Shown here: positions 9,473-17,694 of the stretch, one piece after another
Position numbering within the stretch: position 1 is the first letter of the stretch
Layout of the letters: every line of letters starts with the position of its first letter
Assembly (NCBI GenBank): GCA_002435745.1
Contig: DIWT01000052.1
Coordinates: 6,607 to 70,606 of the forward strand
Reading direction: 5' to 3'
DNA from: a bacterium UBP15_UBA6099
Lineage (GTDB): Bacteria; UBP15; UBA6099
Length of the DNA: 64,000 nt
Position numbers and translations under genes: made by a program
The notes under the pieces: model-generated
Told to the model about the DNA's origin: nothing
The model's input: only the letters and a program-made list of their open reading frames with translations
The model's database searches: none

Positions 9473-9907
9473 TCAGTAGAACGGTTCCTCGGTAAGTTCC
9501 CCCATCTCAAGGATCAGGGTCGTTCCTCCTTTTCCCCCTCCCATCCAGTACACCCGGGCTTCAAGACGGTACCACATTCCGTCTGCTTCGTATTCAATTT
9601 CGTCGTCGCATGTCTGATTCGGCATAAAATCCACAGAATCTTTCAGCGTTTCTTTTAGATCGGCGTACGTTTCTATTCCCCCGTCATCTGGATATTGATC
9701 GAAGGAAGAAACATAGTCCTCCATGCCCTTTTTCACAGCTTCGAGCGTCATTTTGCAGGCGGCCACTCTTGCTTTGTCCCTTGCCATCATATAACTCATT
9801 ATCGACGCCGCGCTCAGTATGCCGATAATCGCGACCACTATCATAAGCTCTATGAGCGTGAACCCGGATTGCCGTTTTCCGCCCAATATGAAATTTTTCG
9901 TTTTCAT
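9473..9907 (-). CDS. Type IV prepilin, PilA/GspG-like
   Basis: A 144-residue prepilin: leader MKTKNFILGGKRQSG, then FTLIELMIVVAIIGILSAAS with Phe1 and Glu5, the consensus for major-type pilins and pseudopilins. The start is ATG 9907; the frame continues upstream to 10024 but that extension would bury the leader and is probably non-coding. The Shine-Dalgarno is weak (AAAGAAA). Its C-terminal domain is acidic and short, and could make it a minor pilin or a second major pilin. It begins the run pilD-pilV-pilW-pilX downstream of pilA and its terminators. Confidence 0.85.
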   Translation of the reverse strand: MKTKNFILGGKRQSGFTLIELMIVVAIIGILSAASIMSYMMARDKARVAACKMTLEAVKKGMEDYVSSFDQYPDDGGIETYADLKETLKDSVDFMPNQTCDDEIEYEADGMWYRLEARVYWMGGGKGGTTLILEMGELTEEPFY

Positions 9908-10060
9908 CGTGTTGTTTTCTTTGTTTGAAAAGATATTTGGGGAAATCAGAAGAAGCGCATAAACACATAAACCCACCGCTTCCGCGCGCGGATTCAAACA
10001 TAACCTGTGCCCAGCAACGCTCATGAACCATGTTCCACCTTGCCAACATGTACGAAAATC

Positions 10061-10093
10061 GGGGAGAGAGCGTATTACACACGCTCTCCCCCG
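10061..10093 (-). terminator. Hairpin terminator downstream of pilA
   Basis: A 13-base stem with one mismatch (10061-10073 with 10081-10093) and a seven-base loop, followed on the minus strand by GATTTTCG. The stem is strong but the T-run is short, so it may act partly as an mRNA-stabilising or attenuating hairpin between pilA and the minor pilin genes. Confidence 0.55.
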
Positions 10094-10146
10094 AACTATT
10101 TCATCCAGTCGGTTCGGTCCTTCCAGCCAGAGCCTTGAACCGAAAG

Positions 10147-10186
10147 AAGCAAGTAGTTAGCGAGATTCAACCACTTCTACTTGTTT
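10147..10186 (-). terminator. First hairpin immediately after the pilA stop
   Basis: AAACAAGTAG pairs with CTACTTGCTT on the minus strand (nine of ten bases) around a 20-base loop, beginning six bases after the pilA stop and followed by TTCTTTC. Together with the hairpin at 10061-10093 it suggests strong, separately terminated pilA mRNA. Confidence 0.4.
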
Positions 10187-10191
10187 CAATC

Positions 10192-10698
10192 CTACTCCTC
10201 GGTTCCGATATCATCACATGTCCATTCTTCTTCACAATTTGCGTAGTTGGCAGGCACGTATCCGGAAGGATTCATACAAATTGCACAGTGTGTCCTATCC
10301 GCAGCTAAGGCGTTCAACTCATATTCAACTCCATCTGTGATGGTGATTATAGTAGTAATATCAGTATCTTTATCACAATTGGATTGAAGTCGAGTTGTCA
10401 AATCACAACCTTCCTCATCGCCATCTGGATCTGTGCATCCCGGAATCATGTACATTGCCAATTCCTTAATATCTGCGGCATACTCGCCGTTGTCGGAAAT
10501 GTACATTTCCTGAGCCACTTTTAAACCGGATAGCGCCGACACGCATTTCGTGTACATCGCCTTGTCTCTGGCCTTTAGAAAGTTGGGGATCGCAATAGAG
10601 GCCAATATTCCGATAATGGCCACCACGATCATAAGTTCAATTAGGGTGAACCCCTTCTGCGTCCCTTCTTTCTTTTTCATGAGCTTTGTGAGTTTCAA
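10192..10698 (-). CDS. pilA: Major type IV pilin PilA
   Basis: A 168-residue prepilin with leader of 16 residues ending in Gly and mature FTLIELMIVVAIIGILASIA, the canonical major-pilin helix with Glu5. The globular domain contains several cysteines near the C-terminus that could form the D-region disulfide. The start is TTG 10698: AGGAGGTGA lies at ideal distance from it, whereas the ATG six codons later is too far away. Its own promoter upstream, a long leader and two 3' hairpins suggest it is expressed apart from, and more strongly than, its neighbours, as expected for the main pilus subunit. Confidence 0.88.
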   Translation of the reverse strand: MKLTKLMKKKEGTQKGFTLIELMIVVAIIGILASIAIPNFLKARDKAMYTKCVSALSGLKVAQEMYISDNGEYAADIKELAMYMIPGCTDPDGDEEGCDLTTRLQSNCDKDTDITTIITITDGVEYELNALAADRTHCAICMNPSGYVPANYANCEEEWTCDDIGTEE

Positions 10699-11098
10699 TT
10701 CTCACCTCCTTCCTTCACAGATTGTGATCGGATTTGCTTGGATTGTTTTTGTCGGTGTGAGTCTTAAAATAATATAAAATTATGATGGGTTATTAAGACA
10801 GGTCTCCACCGATCCTCATTCCTCCAAGCAGTTCTTCTGCCGGACGAATTTTCACTAAAATTCCGCCCGTAAATGTATTGTACATCCATTATATACCCGT
10901 TTTTCTACGCCGCGCAACAATAGTTGAAAAATAAATTATTTGGTTTTTTTGACGCCGATTGCGTCTTTTTAAATCTATCCTCCTAAGCGCCGACCCTGTT
11001 TTAAAATCTTTTCGGCCCGGCGGCAAGGCTTTTGAGAGTCAGGCCTACACTTATTTTGAGCGGCTGTTTCTCCTGCCGCGCTCGCTCCTCCGCTCCCG
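10699..11098. other. 400-base gene-free region upstream of pilA
   Basis: Between the pilC stop and the pilA start there is no credible gene. It holds the pilA promoter (10888-10917), a long AT-rich leader, a -24/-12-like sequence at 10827-10842 and a small hairpin at 10951-10970 oriented for the plus strand. The plus-strand frame at 10959 is a shadow of pilC. Confidence 0.6.
10888..10917 (-). promoter_or_regulatory. Sigma-70-type promoter for pilA
   Basis: Minus strand TTGCGC (10917-10912), 18-base spacer, perfect TATAAT (10893-10888). Transcription would start near 10881, giving a leader of about 180 bases before the pilA TTG codon. Confidence 0.6.
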
Positions 11099-12307
11099 TC
11101 AGATTACCGTGATCAACTGGAACATGGGCATGAACATTGCCACCACTATGAACCCGACCATGCCGCCCATAAACACCATCAGCAAAGGCTCAAGCAGGGA
11201 AGTCAACGCGGACAGAGTCGCCTCTACTTCCATGTCGTAAAATTCGGATATTTTGTTGAGCATGGCGTCCAGTTTTCCTGTTTCCTCGCCGACGGCTATC
11301 ATTTGAGTGACCATCGGAGGAAAAATGCCGGACGCCTCCATAGGCACCGAGATGGATTCGCCTTCCCTGATGCTGACTCTGACGCTCTCGATGGCCTTTT
11401 CGACAACCTTGTTGCCCGACGCCTTGCCTGTGACATCCAGCGCCTGCATAACCGGCACGCCGCTGCTGAGCAGGGTTCCGAGCGTCCTGCTGAACCGCGA
11501 TACCGTAACTTTCTTGTTTAACAGCCCGAATACAGGCACTCTAAGCAGAAGAGTATGCCACTGGAACTTCCCCTTGGGCGTGTTCGTATAATATTTGAAT
11601 AGAAACACCGCGCCGACGGCAAATCCGATAAAGACATACCAGTATCCGCGCAGGGCGTCGCTCATCTTTATTAGCATCGCCGTCATTGCAGGCATGGTCA
11701 CGTTCAGATTCTCAAATACCGATGTAAATGTGGGCAAAACGAAAACAAGCATGAAAATAACGATAATGATAGCGAAAATAAAGATAATGGTGGGATAAGT
11801 CATTGAGGATTTGACTTTTGCCCTTAGAGCCTGATCTTTTTCCAGAAATTCAGCGATTCGGCTGAGGGTTTCGTCGAGCACGCCGCCGACCTCGCCCGCG
11901 TGAGTCAGGTTAATAAACAGGTCGCTGAAAGTCTGGGGATGCTGACCGAATGAATCGGCGAGCGACGCTCCGCTTTCCACTCTCAGCCTGATGTCTCTTA
12001 TTATTTCTTTTAATTTCTTGTCGTCCGCCTGCTTTTCAAGGATGTCCAGAGCGCGCACCAGAGACAGCCCGGCGTTGACCATAGTGGAGAACTGGCGGGC
12101 GAACACGGCGAGGTTCTTGGCCTTGACCTTCTGGAACTTTGCGAGGACTTCCTTGAGGTTCATCGATTTTGACTTGAGCGAAATCGATGTGGCGATATAG
12201 TTCTTTTCCCTGAGACGGGAGCGGACGGACTGTTCGTTGTCCGCGTCCATCGTGCCGGAGACGAGTTGTCCCTTGGAGTCCCGCGCCTTGTAAACGTATT
12301 GCGCCAT
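11099..12307 (-). CDS. pilC: PilC, type IV pilus inner-membrane platform protein
   Basis: A 402-residue GspF/PilC protein. It starts MAQYVYKARDSKGQLVSGTM, typical of the family, and has two repeated GspF domains with the motifs FARQFSTMVNAGLSLVRAL and FSRTLGTLLSSGVPVMQAL. Hydrophobic segments lie near residues 165-195, 215-240 and at the C-terminus. PilC sits in the inner membrane and couples the PilB/PilT ATPases to pilin insertion and removal. The ATG at 12307 has AAGGGA upstream and lies 39 bases after the pilT stop, so the two are one transcript. Length is normal. Confidence 0.96.
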   Translation of the reverse strand: MAQYVYKARDSKGQLVSGTMDADNEQSVRSRLREKNYIATSISLKSKSMNLKEVLAKFQKVKAKNLAVFARQFSTMVNAGLSLVRALDILEKQADDKKLKEIIRDIRLRVESGASLADSFGQHPQTFSDLFINLTHAGEVGGVLDETLSRIAEFLEKDQALRAKVKSSMTYPTIIFIFAIIIVIFMLVFVLPTFTSVFENLNVTMPAMTAMLIKMSDALRGYWYVFIGFAVGAVFLFKYYTNTPKGKFQWHTLLLRVPVFGLLNKKVTVSRFSRTLGTLLSSGVPVMQALDVTGKASGNKVVEKAIESVRVSIREGESISVPMEASGIFPPMVTQMIAVGEETGKLDAMLNKISEFYDMEVEATLSALTSLLEPLLMVFMGGMVGFIVVAMFMPMFQLITVI

Positions 12308-12346
12308 GAAGAGTCCCTTCAGAAATCAGTATGCCCGCCGCGCTCT

Positions 12347-13408
12347 TCAGCCGTGTATCAGCTTTTTGAGGTCGTCGGGGTTGTGCGCCCTGTTGATGGC
12401 GTCGGCGTAAGTTATCTGGCCGCCGGTGTACAGGTCCTTTAGAGCCATGTCCATAGTCTGCATGCCCGCCGACGCGCCCGTCTGGATGGCGGCGTTTATC
12501 TGGTGGGCCTTGTTCTCGCGAATAAGGTTTCGGACGGCGGGGGTGGCGATGAGGATTTCCACCGCCGGGACGCGCCCGATGCCGCCCACGCGCGCGAGCA
12601 ACTGCTGGGTCATTACCGCTTCGAGGTTCGCCGCCAGCATCGTCCGTATCTGGGTCTGCTGGTGGGGGGGAAAGACGTCGATTATTCTGTCTATGGAGCC
12701 GGCGGCCGAGTTCGTGTGCAGGGTGGCGAACACAAGGTGGCCCGTTTCCGCTATCGTCAGCGCCGCTTCCATCGTCTCGAGGTCTCTCATTTCGCCTATG
12801 AGAATCACGTCGGGATCCTCGCGCAGGACGGAGCGGAGCGCGCGGTTGAACGACTTGGTGTCCAGTTCCAGTTCGCGTTGGTTGATCATGCTTTTCTTGT
12901 GCCGGTGCAGGTATTCTATCGGGTCTTCGATGGTGATGATGTGGGCGTCGCGGGTGGAGTTGATAAGGTCTATGCAGGCGGCGAGCGTGGTGGATTTGCC
13001 GCAACCCGTCGGCCCGGTGACCAGAATCAGCCCGCGCGGCTTGAGGGTGAGAGTCTTGACCACCTTTGGAATCCGCAGGTCGTCCAGAGAGGGAACTTTC
13101 GACGGGATGGAGCGCATGACCGCCCCGACCGAGCCTCTCTGCAGGAATATGTTCACGCGGAACCTGCCAAGCCCGGATACGCCGTATGACAGGTCAAGCT
13201 CGAAGTTCTCTTCGAAAGACTGCTTCTGCTGGTCCGTCAGCATGCTGTAGATAAGCTTCTGTGATGTGGCCGGGATTATCCTCTCGATATCCATCGGCAC
13301 AAGCCTGCCGTCTATCCTCAGCACGGGAGGCAGCCCGGCGGTTATATGCACGTCCGACGCTTTCCTCTGCACCGCTTTAGTCAAAATTTCATCTATGTCG
13401 AAATCCAT
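12347..13408 (-). CDS. pilT: PilT, pilus retraction ATPase
   Basis: A 353-residue PilT/GspE-family hexameric ATPase that powers pilus retraction, hence twitching. Walker A GPTGCGKST is at 132-140, the Walker B-type VILIGEMRDLET at 201-212, the His box HLVFATLHTNSA at 224-235, and the PilT-specific AVRNLIRE motif is near residue 306. I take ATG 13408 as start; the frame extends to 13486 but PilT proteins begin at MDFDIDEIL-type sequence, and AGGGAA lies upstream of 13408. No PilB extension ATPase is visible beside it; it must lie outside the window. Confidence 0.96.
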   Translation of the reverse strand: MDFDIDEILTKAVQRKASDVHITAGLPPVLRIDGRLVPMDIERIIPATSQKLIYSMLTDQQKQSFEENFELDLSYGVSGLGRFRVNIFLQRGSVGAVMRSIPSKVPSLDDLRIPKVVKTLTLKPRGLILVTGPTGCGKSTTLAACIDLINSTRDAHIITIEDPIEYLHRHKKSMINQRELELDTKSFNRALRSVLREDPDVILIGEMRDLETMEAALTIAETGHLVFATLHTNSAAGSIDRIIDVFPPHQQTQIRTMLAANLEAVMTQQLLARVGGIGRVPAVEILIATPAVRNLIRENKAHQINAAIQTGASAGMQTMDMALKDLYTGGQITYADAINRAHNPDDLKKLIHG

Positions 13409-13622
13409 CGCAGCCGGTTCCCTTTCGCGCAAAAAATAAGTCAGCGCGCGGAAAGCGGACAAACCGAAGTCCGCCCCCGCTTCCATTGTATTTTAATATA
13501 GCATCCCCCGTTGCGCGCAATAAATGTCCAAATAATTTGCCGGGGCGCGCCAGTCGCGCCCGGAAACCCGCCGTCGCGCGACGATTGCGCGGGTCGATGC
13601 GCCTCGCGGGCGCCCTGTTTCG

Positions 13623-13651
13623 TTGACGCTTCTTTTTTCCGCTATTAGAAT
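13623..13651 (+). promoter_or_regulatory. Sigma-70-type promoter for the UPF0182 gene
   Basis: TTGACG (13623-13628), 17-base spacer, TAGAAT (13646-13651), about 57 bases upstream of the start codon. It lies in the 300-base divergent region between pilT and this gene, which otherwise contains only GC-rich sequence and no gene. Confidence 0.7.
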
Positions 13652-13708
13652 ATTATATCCTTATTATTCACGAGCGGCGAATATTCGGGGTCAAACAAAA
13701 CGGACAGG

Positions 13709-16483
13709 ATGGCGATAATGACAGGAAACAGACGCAACGGAATATGGATGGCGATATTCGCGATATTTTTCGCGCTTCCGGCGCTGATGAGCGCGGTTCG
13801 GCTCTATACGGATTGGCTCTGGTTCATATCCGTCGGGTACGAGTCGGTCTTCACCACCATCATCCTGACAAGGATAAAACTCGGTCTGGCGCTCGGCGCG
13901 GCGTTTATGGCGTTCATGGCGCTGAACCTTTTCGCGGCGGACAGGTTGAGCAGGGTCGGCTACATCACGCTCGGCAACGACGCGGTCGAGCTGCCCGGAA
14001 GCGAGACGCTTGGCCGCAACATCAGGATGGTGATGCTCGGGGCGGCGGGGTTCCTCGCAGTGATTCTGGCTCTCGAAGCGTCCACGCGATGGGACCTGTT
14101 CATCCGCTACTCCAACCCGGCGGCCTTCGGCGCGGCGGATCCCGTGTTCAACCTCGACATTTCTTTCTTCGTTTTCAGCCTGCCGTTTCTCAACTATATA
14201 TATCAATGGTCCTTTATAACGCTTTTGCTCGCGGCGGGGATGTCCGTCGGGGTGTACGCGTACAAGCGCGGGTTCGTGGTTACGAGCAAGGGAGTGCATT
14301 TCAGGAGCGCGATATTCAGCCATCTTTCGGCGCTGCTGATGATGGCGGCGCTGCTCAAGGCTTGGGGCTACAAGCTTATGGCGTTCAACCTGATGGCGAC
14401 ATCGCGGGGATTCGTGACAGGCCCCGGATTCGTGGACACAAGCGTCCGGATGCCGCTGCTGCACATCCTGTCCATCTTGGCGCTGGCGCTAGCAGTGGCG
14501 ATGGCGGCGAATATTTTCATCAGGAGCTGGAAACCCATCGCGGCGGCAGCCATCCTGTTCATAGTCGCCTCGGCCGCAGGAGCCGCATATCCGGAAATCA
14601 TCCAGAAATTCCGCGTGTCGCCGAACGAAATCTCGATGGAGCGCCCCTTTATCGCGCGCCAGATCGAACACACCCGGACCGCCTACGACCTGAACCGGAT
14701 CGAGACGATTCCTTTTGACGCGGACAGGGACATCTCCCCGAAGCAGATCGCGGACAACAACCTGACGATTAAGAACATCCGGCTGTGGGACCCCCGTCCC
14801 CTGCTCCAGACATACAGACAGCTTCAGGAAATCCGCACCTATTACAGCTTCGCCAACGTGGACATAGACCGCTACATGGTGGACGGCGAGTACAGGCAGG
14901 TGATGATCTCCGCGAGGGAACTTTCATACGAGAAACTCCCGGCGCGTATATGGATAAACGAGCATCTGACGTTCACGCACGGTTACGGGGCGGCGGTAAG
15001 CCCGGTGAATAGTTTCACTCCGGACGGCATGCCGCATTTCTTCGTCAAGGACATCCCGCCCGTGTCGGTGTCCGAGACTTTGAAGATAACCCAGCCGCGC
15101 ATCTACTACGGCGAACTGGCGAACGACTACGTGTTCGTGAACACCAAGGCAGACGAGTTCGACTATCCGATGGGAGAGACGAACGTGCTGGCGGAATATG
15201 ACGGCGCGGGCGGGGTGAAACTCGATTCGACATTCAAGAAAGCGGCGTTCGCGCTCAGGTTCTCGTCGCTCGCGTCGCTCCTCAACTCCGACATAAAGAA
15301 AGACAGCAAGGTGATGCTTTATCGCAATATCCTCGGAAGCGGTTTCAACCCCGGCCTTGTGAACCGCATTATGCCGCTGGTCCACTACGACATGAATCCT
15401 TACGTGTTCATCGACGCGGAAGGCCGCATGAAATGGCTGATCGACGGTTACACAATCAGCAACACGTTCCCGTATTCCCAGCATTTCGGAAAAGGCGAAG
15501 CCGTCCGCTACAACTACATACGCAACTCGGTCAAGGCGGTGGTGGACGCCTACGACGGGACGACGGAGTTCTACATGTTCGACGAGACGGACCCGATAAT
15601 AAAAGCGTACGCGGCGATGTTCCCCGGCCTGTTCAAGCCCGCCGCCGAGATGCCCGCGTCCGTGCGGGCGCATCTGCGCTACCCGGTGGACTACTTCACC
15701 GTGCAGTCCCGCGTGTTCTCCTCCTACCACATGACGGACCCGCTGGTCTTCTACAACAAGGAGGATCTGTGGACGACGCCGCGCGAGATGTTCTTCCAGA
15801 ACGAGCAGGAAGTGGAGCCGTATTACAACATCATGAAGTTGCCCGGAGGAGATAAAGAGGAATACGTGCTGATGCTGCCGTTCACTCCGGCGCGGAGGGA
15901 CAACATATCGGCGTGGATGTGCGCGCGCAACGACGGCGACGACTATGGACGGCTCGTCGTTTACACTTTCCCGAAGAAAAAACTTGTTTTCGGCCCGTTC
16001 CAAGTCGAGGCGAGGATAGATCAGGACGCGGGGATTTCGCAGCAGATATCGCTGTGGTCGCAAAGCGGCTCGCAGGTGGTGCGCGGCAATATGCTGGTGA
16101 TACCCATCGAGAACTCGCTGCTCTATGTCGAGCCGCTTTTCTTGCAAGCGGAAAGGGGCGACATCCCGGAGCTTAAACGCGTCATCGTCTCCAATGGAGA
16201 CCGAGTGGTGATGGAAGAGACGCTGGAGAAAGCCATATCCGGGCTTGTCGGAGTCGCCGTTCCGGAGACGCCCGCGCAAGGCGCGCCCAAGCCCGCTCCG
16301 GCTTCTTCCGCAGATTCAGGCTATCTCACAATTGATCAAGCGGTGGACAAAGCGCTCGAACACATCGAGTCGGCAAAGCGGCGGATTCGCGAACTGGACT
16401 GGAACGGATTCGGCGGCCAAATAGACGCGGCGGAAAAAACCCTCAAAGAAATCAAATCCCGCGACGCGAACCGCCCGGACTAG
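13709..16483 (+). CDS. UPF0182 family large membrane protein
   Basis: A 924-residue protein matching the UPF0182 family. About seven hydrophobic helices fill the first 300 residues (starting GIWMAIFAIFFALPALMSAV), followed by a large soluble domain with family-typical text such as YPEIIQKFRVSPNEI, LTFTHGYG, and EEYVLMLPFTPARRDNI. The C-terminal 60 residues form a charged helical tail. UPF0182 proteins have no established function; the topology suggests an envelope role with the large domain outside the cytoplasmic membrane. The start could be ATG 13709 or ATG 13718; GGATGG precedes the second. It is a single-gene unit with its own promoter, convergent with the signalling block. Confidence 0.9.
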   Translation: MAIMTGNRRNGIWMAIFAIFFALPALMSAVRLYTDWLWFISVGYESVFTTIILTRIKLGLALGAAFMAFMALNLFAADRLSRVGYITLGNDAVELPGSETLGRNIRMVMLGAAGFLAVILALEASTRWDLFIRYSNPAAFGAADPVFNLDISFFVFSLPFLNYIYQWSFITLLLAAGMSVGVYAYKRGFVVTSKGVHFRSAIFSHLSALLMMAALLKAWGYKLMAFNLMATSRGFVTGPGFVDTSVRMPLLHILSILALALAVAMAANIFIRSWKPIAAAAILFIVASAAGAAYPEIIQKFRVSPNEISMERPFIARQIEHTRTAYDLNRIETIPFDADRDISPKQIADNNLTIKNIRLWDPRPLLQTYRQLQEIRTYYSFANVDIDRYMVDGEYRQVMISARELSYEKLPARIWINEHLTFTHGYGAAVSPVNSFTPDGMPHFFVKDIPPVSVSETLKITQPRIYYGELANDYVFVNTKADEFDYPMGETNVLAEYDGAGGVKLDSTFKKAAFALRFSSLASLLNSDIKKDSKVMLYRNILGSGFNPGLVNRIMPLVHYDMNPYVFIDAEGRMKWLIDGYTISNTFPYSQHFGKGEAVRYNYIRNSVKAVVDAYDGTTEFYMFDETDPIIKAYAAMFPGLFKPAAEMPASVRAHLRYPVDYFTVQSRVFSSYHMTDPLVFYNKEDLWTTPREMFFQNEQEVEPYYNIMKLPGGDKEEYVLMLPFTPARRDNISAWMCARNDGDDYGRLVVYTFPKKKLVFGPFQVEARIDQDAGISQQISLWSQSGSQVVRGNMLVIPIENSLLYVEPLFLQAERGDIPELKRVIVSNGDRVVMEETLEKAISGLVGVAVPETPAQGAPKPAPASSADSGYLTIDQAVDKALEHIESAKRRIRELDWNGFGGQIDAAEKTLKEIKSRDANRPD

Positions 16484-16522
16484 GAATTCAAAATATTTAA
16501 CGCGTTTCCCGCCGCCGGGCGT

Positions 16523-17140
16523 TCAGTGCGCCGCGTTGTTTTCGTTGTCGCTGAATAGTTTCAGCAGGCGTGGTTTGAGGATGTCCCATTTGATGGGTTT
16601 GACCATATAGTCGTTGGCCCCGGCGCGGAACGTTTCAATGATGGTGGCTTTTTCCGTGTCTGTTGATACGGCGAGTATCTTCGTTTGCGGCATTTTTCTG
16701 TGAATCTGTTTAATGGCGAGCCTGCCGTCCATCTTGGGAAGATGGATGTCCATGACGACGAGTTCGGGGCTGTAAACGGAAACCGCTTCAAGGCCTTCCT
16801 CTGCGGTCGGGGATTCGCCGCACACGAACATGCCCATGCGGTAAAGCATCTTGCTGAACATGTGACGGAAGAAAAGGGAGTCGTCCACGACGACGGCGCG
16901 CTTGTTGCGCAGTGGGTCGAACTCCTTGTTCATGTCGCACGTCTGGATGTAAAGCCTGTCGATGCCGCACTCCCTGAGTTTGTCTATGTGCGCGCGGGTA
17001 AGGAAAGTGTCCGCGGCGACGATGATGCCGCCTGCGGTGTTCTTGATGTCTTCGGCCACCGCCATGCCGGGAACGATGTCCTTGATCCTCGACCTGACGG
17101 ATTTTACGTAAGGTTTTTTTTCAGCGCCGTCCGCTTGCAT
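16523..17140 (-). CDS. Response regulator with HD-GYP-type N-terminal module and REC domain
   Basis: A 205-residue protein. Residues 15-70 (VRSRIKDIVPGMAVAEDI onward) resemble the N-terminal domain found on HD-GYP proteins, including the one at 38332-39462 in this window. Residues 82-198 form a REC domain: acidic pair Asp86-Asp87, phospho-acceptor Asp131 in VVMDIHLP, Thr/Ser switch at AVST (160) and Lys181 in VKP. There is no HD-GYP catalytic domain, so the output is probably protein-protein. I chose ATG 17140 because AGGAG lies seven bases upstream; the TTG at 17167 has no such site. Last gene of the chemosensory operon. Confidence 0.8.
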   Translation of the reverse strand: MQADGAEKKPYVKSVRSRIKDIVPGMAVAEDIKNTAGGIIVAADTFLTRAHIDKLRECGIDRLYIQTCDMNKEFDPLRNKRAVVVDDSLFFRHMFSKMLYRMGMFVCGESPTAEEGLEAVSVYSPELVVMDIHLPKMDGRLAIKQIHRKMPQTKILAVSTDTEKATIIETFRAGANDYMVKPIKWDILKPRLLKLFSDNENNAAH

Positions 17141-17179
17141 ATTGCCGCTCCTGTAGCTGTCTGTCAATATAATCCGCCG

Positions 17180-17665
17180 TTACTTTCCCGCCGCGCCCGC
17201 CTCGACCAGAGAGAGGTTCACCTCGATTTTCCCGTTCATAATGCTAAGCGGGATGGCGAGCGTGGGGATTTTAGCTTGATTTGAGATTTCGATTTTTTCG
17301 CCGGTGACCACCGACGGCGGGGTGATGTCGGTGCGGTATCCGGCCTCGGCGAGGCCGATGGTGGCGCTGGCGACAATCATATTAACCAACTCGGCGAGGG
17401 CGCTCTGGGCGTATTCGTCGAGTTTGGCGACCGAGCCTTCCATGAGCATGGCGGCGGCGATGCCGCGCGCGCACGCTTCCTGTATGCATATCACAACTTG
17501 GCCGGAAAGATGGCCGGTCACTCCGATGAATATGGCCACGCCGTCCACGCTGTAGGGGTAGCCGGGCCTCAGGAACGGACGTCCCAGCGCCGGCCTTTCC
17601 CCAGCCACTTCCTCCAGTATCGAGGATATTCCTTTTAAAAACGGATTCAGATACTCTGCTTTCAT
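17180..17665 (-). CDS. cheX: CheX-like chemotaxis phosphatase
   Basis: A 161-residue CheC/CheX-family protein. The phosphatase signature appears as SALAELVNMIVASA (around residues 88-101) with the ExxN pair that places the catalytic Glu and Asn on CheY-P. CheX dimers dephosphorylate CheY-P in the cytoplasm. It is 29 bases downstream of the FapA-REC gene and just upstream of another REC protein, suggesting it resets these REC domains rather than, or in addition to, CheY. This is one of two CheX-like genes in the operon. Confidence 0.82.
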   Translation of the reverse strand: MKAEYLNPFLKGISSILEEVAGERPALGRPFLRPGYPYSVDGVAIFIGVTGHLSGQVVICIQEACARGIAAAMLMEGSVAKLDEYAQSALAELVNMIVASATIGLAEAGYRTDITPPSVVTGEKIEISNQAKIPTLAIPLSIMNGKIEVNLSLVEAGAAGK

Positions 17666-17694
17666 CAGTCTGCAGCCTTTCCCTTCAGCCGAGA

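Noticed and set aside
10827..10842. Sigma-54-like -24/-12 sequence upstream of pilA as a listed promoter
   Set aside because: It has GG and GC at the right distance but three mismatches, forms part of a small inverted repeat, and a better sigma-70 promoter lies upstream; kept only as a remark.
10951..10970. Hairpin GACGC-CGATT-GCGTC followed by TTTTT as a terminator for pilC
   Set aside because: The T-run follows on the plus strand only, while pilC is on the minus strand and no plus-strand gene precedes it.
14924..16279. 451-residue minus-strand open frame inside the UPF0182 gene
   Set aside because: Antisense shadow rich in His, Arg and Val with no recognisable domain; the sense frame is a clear family member.
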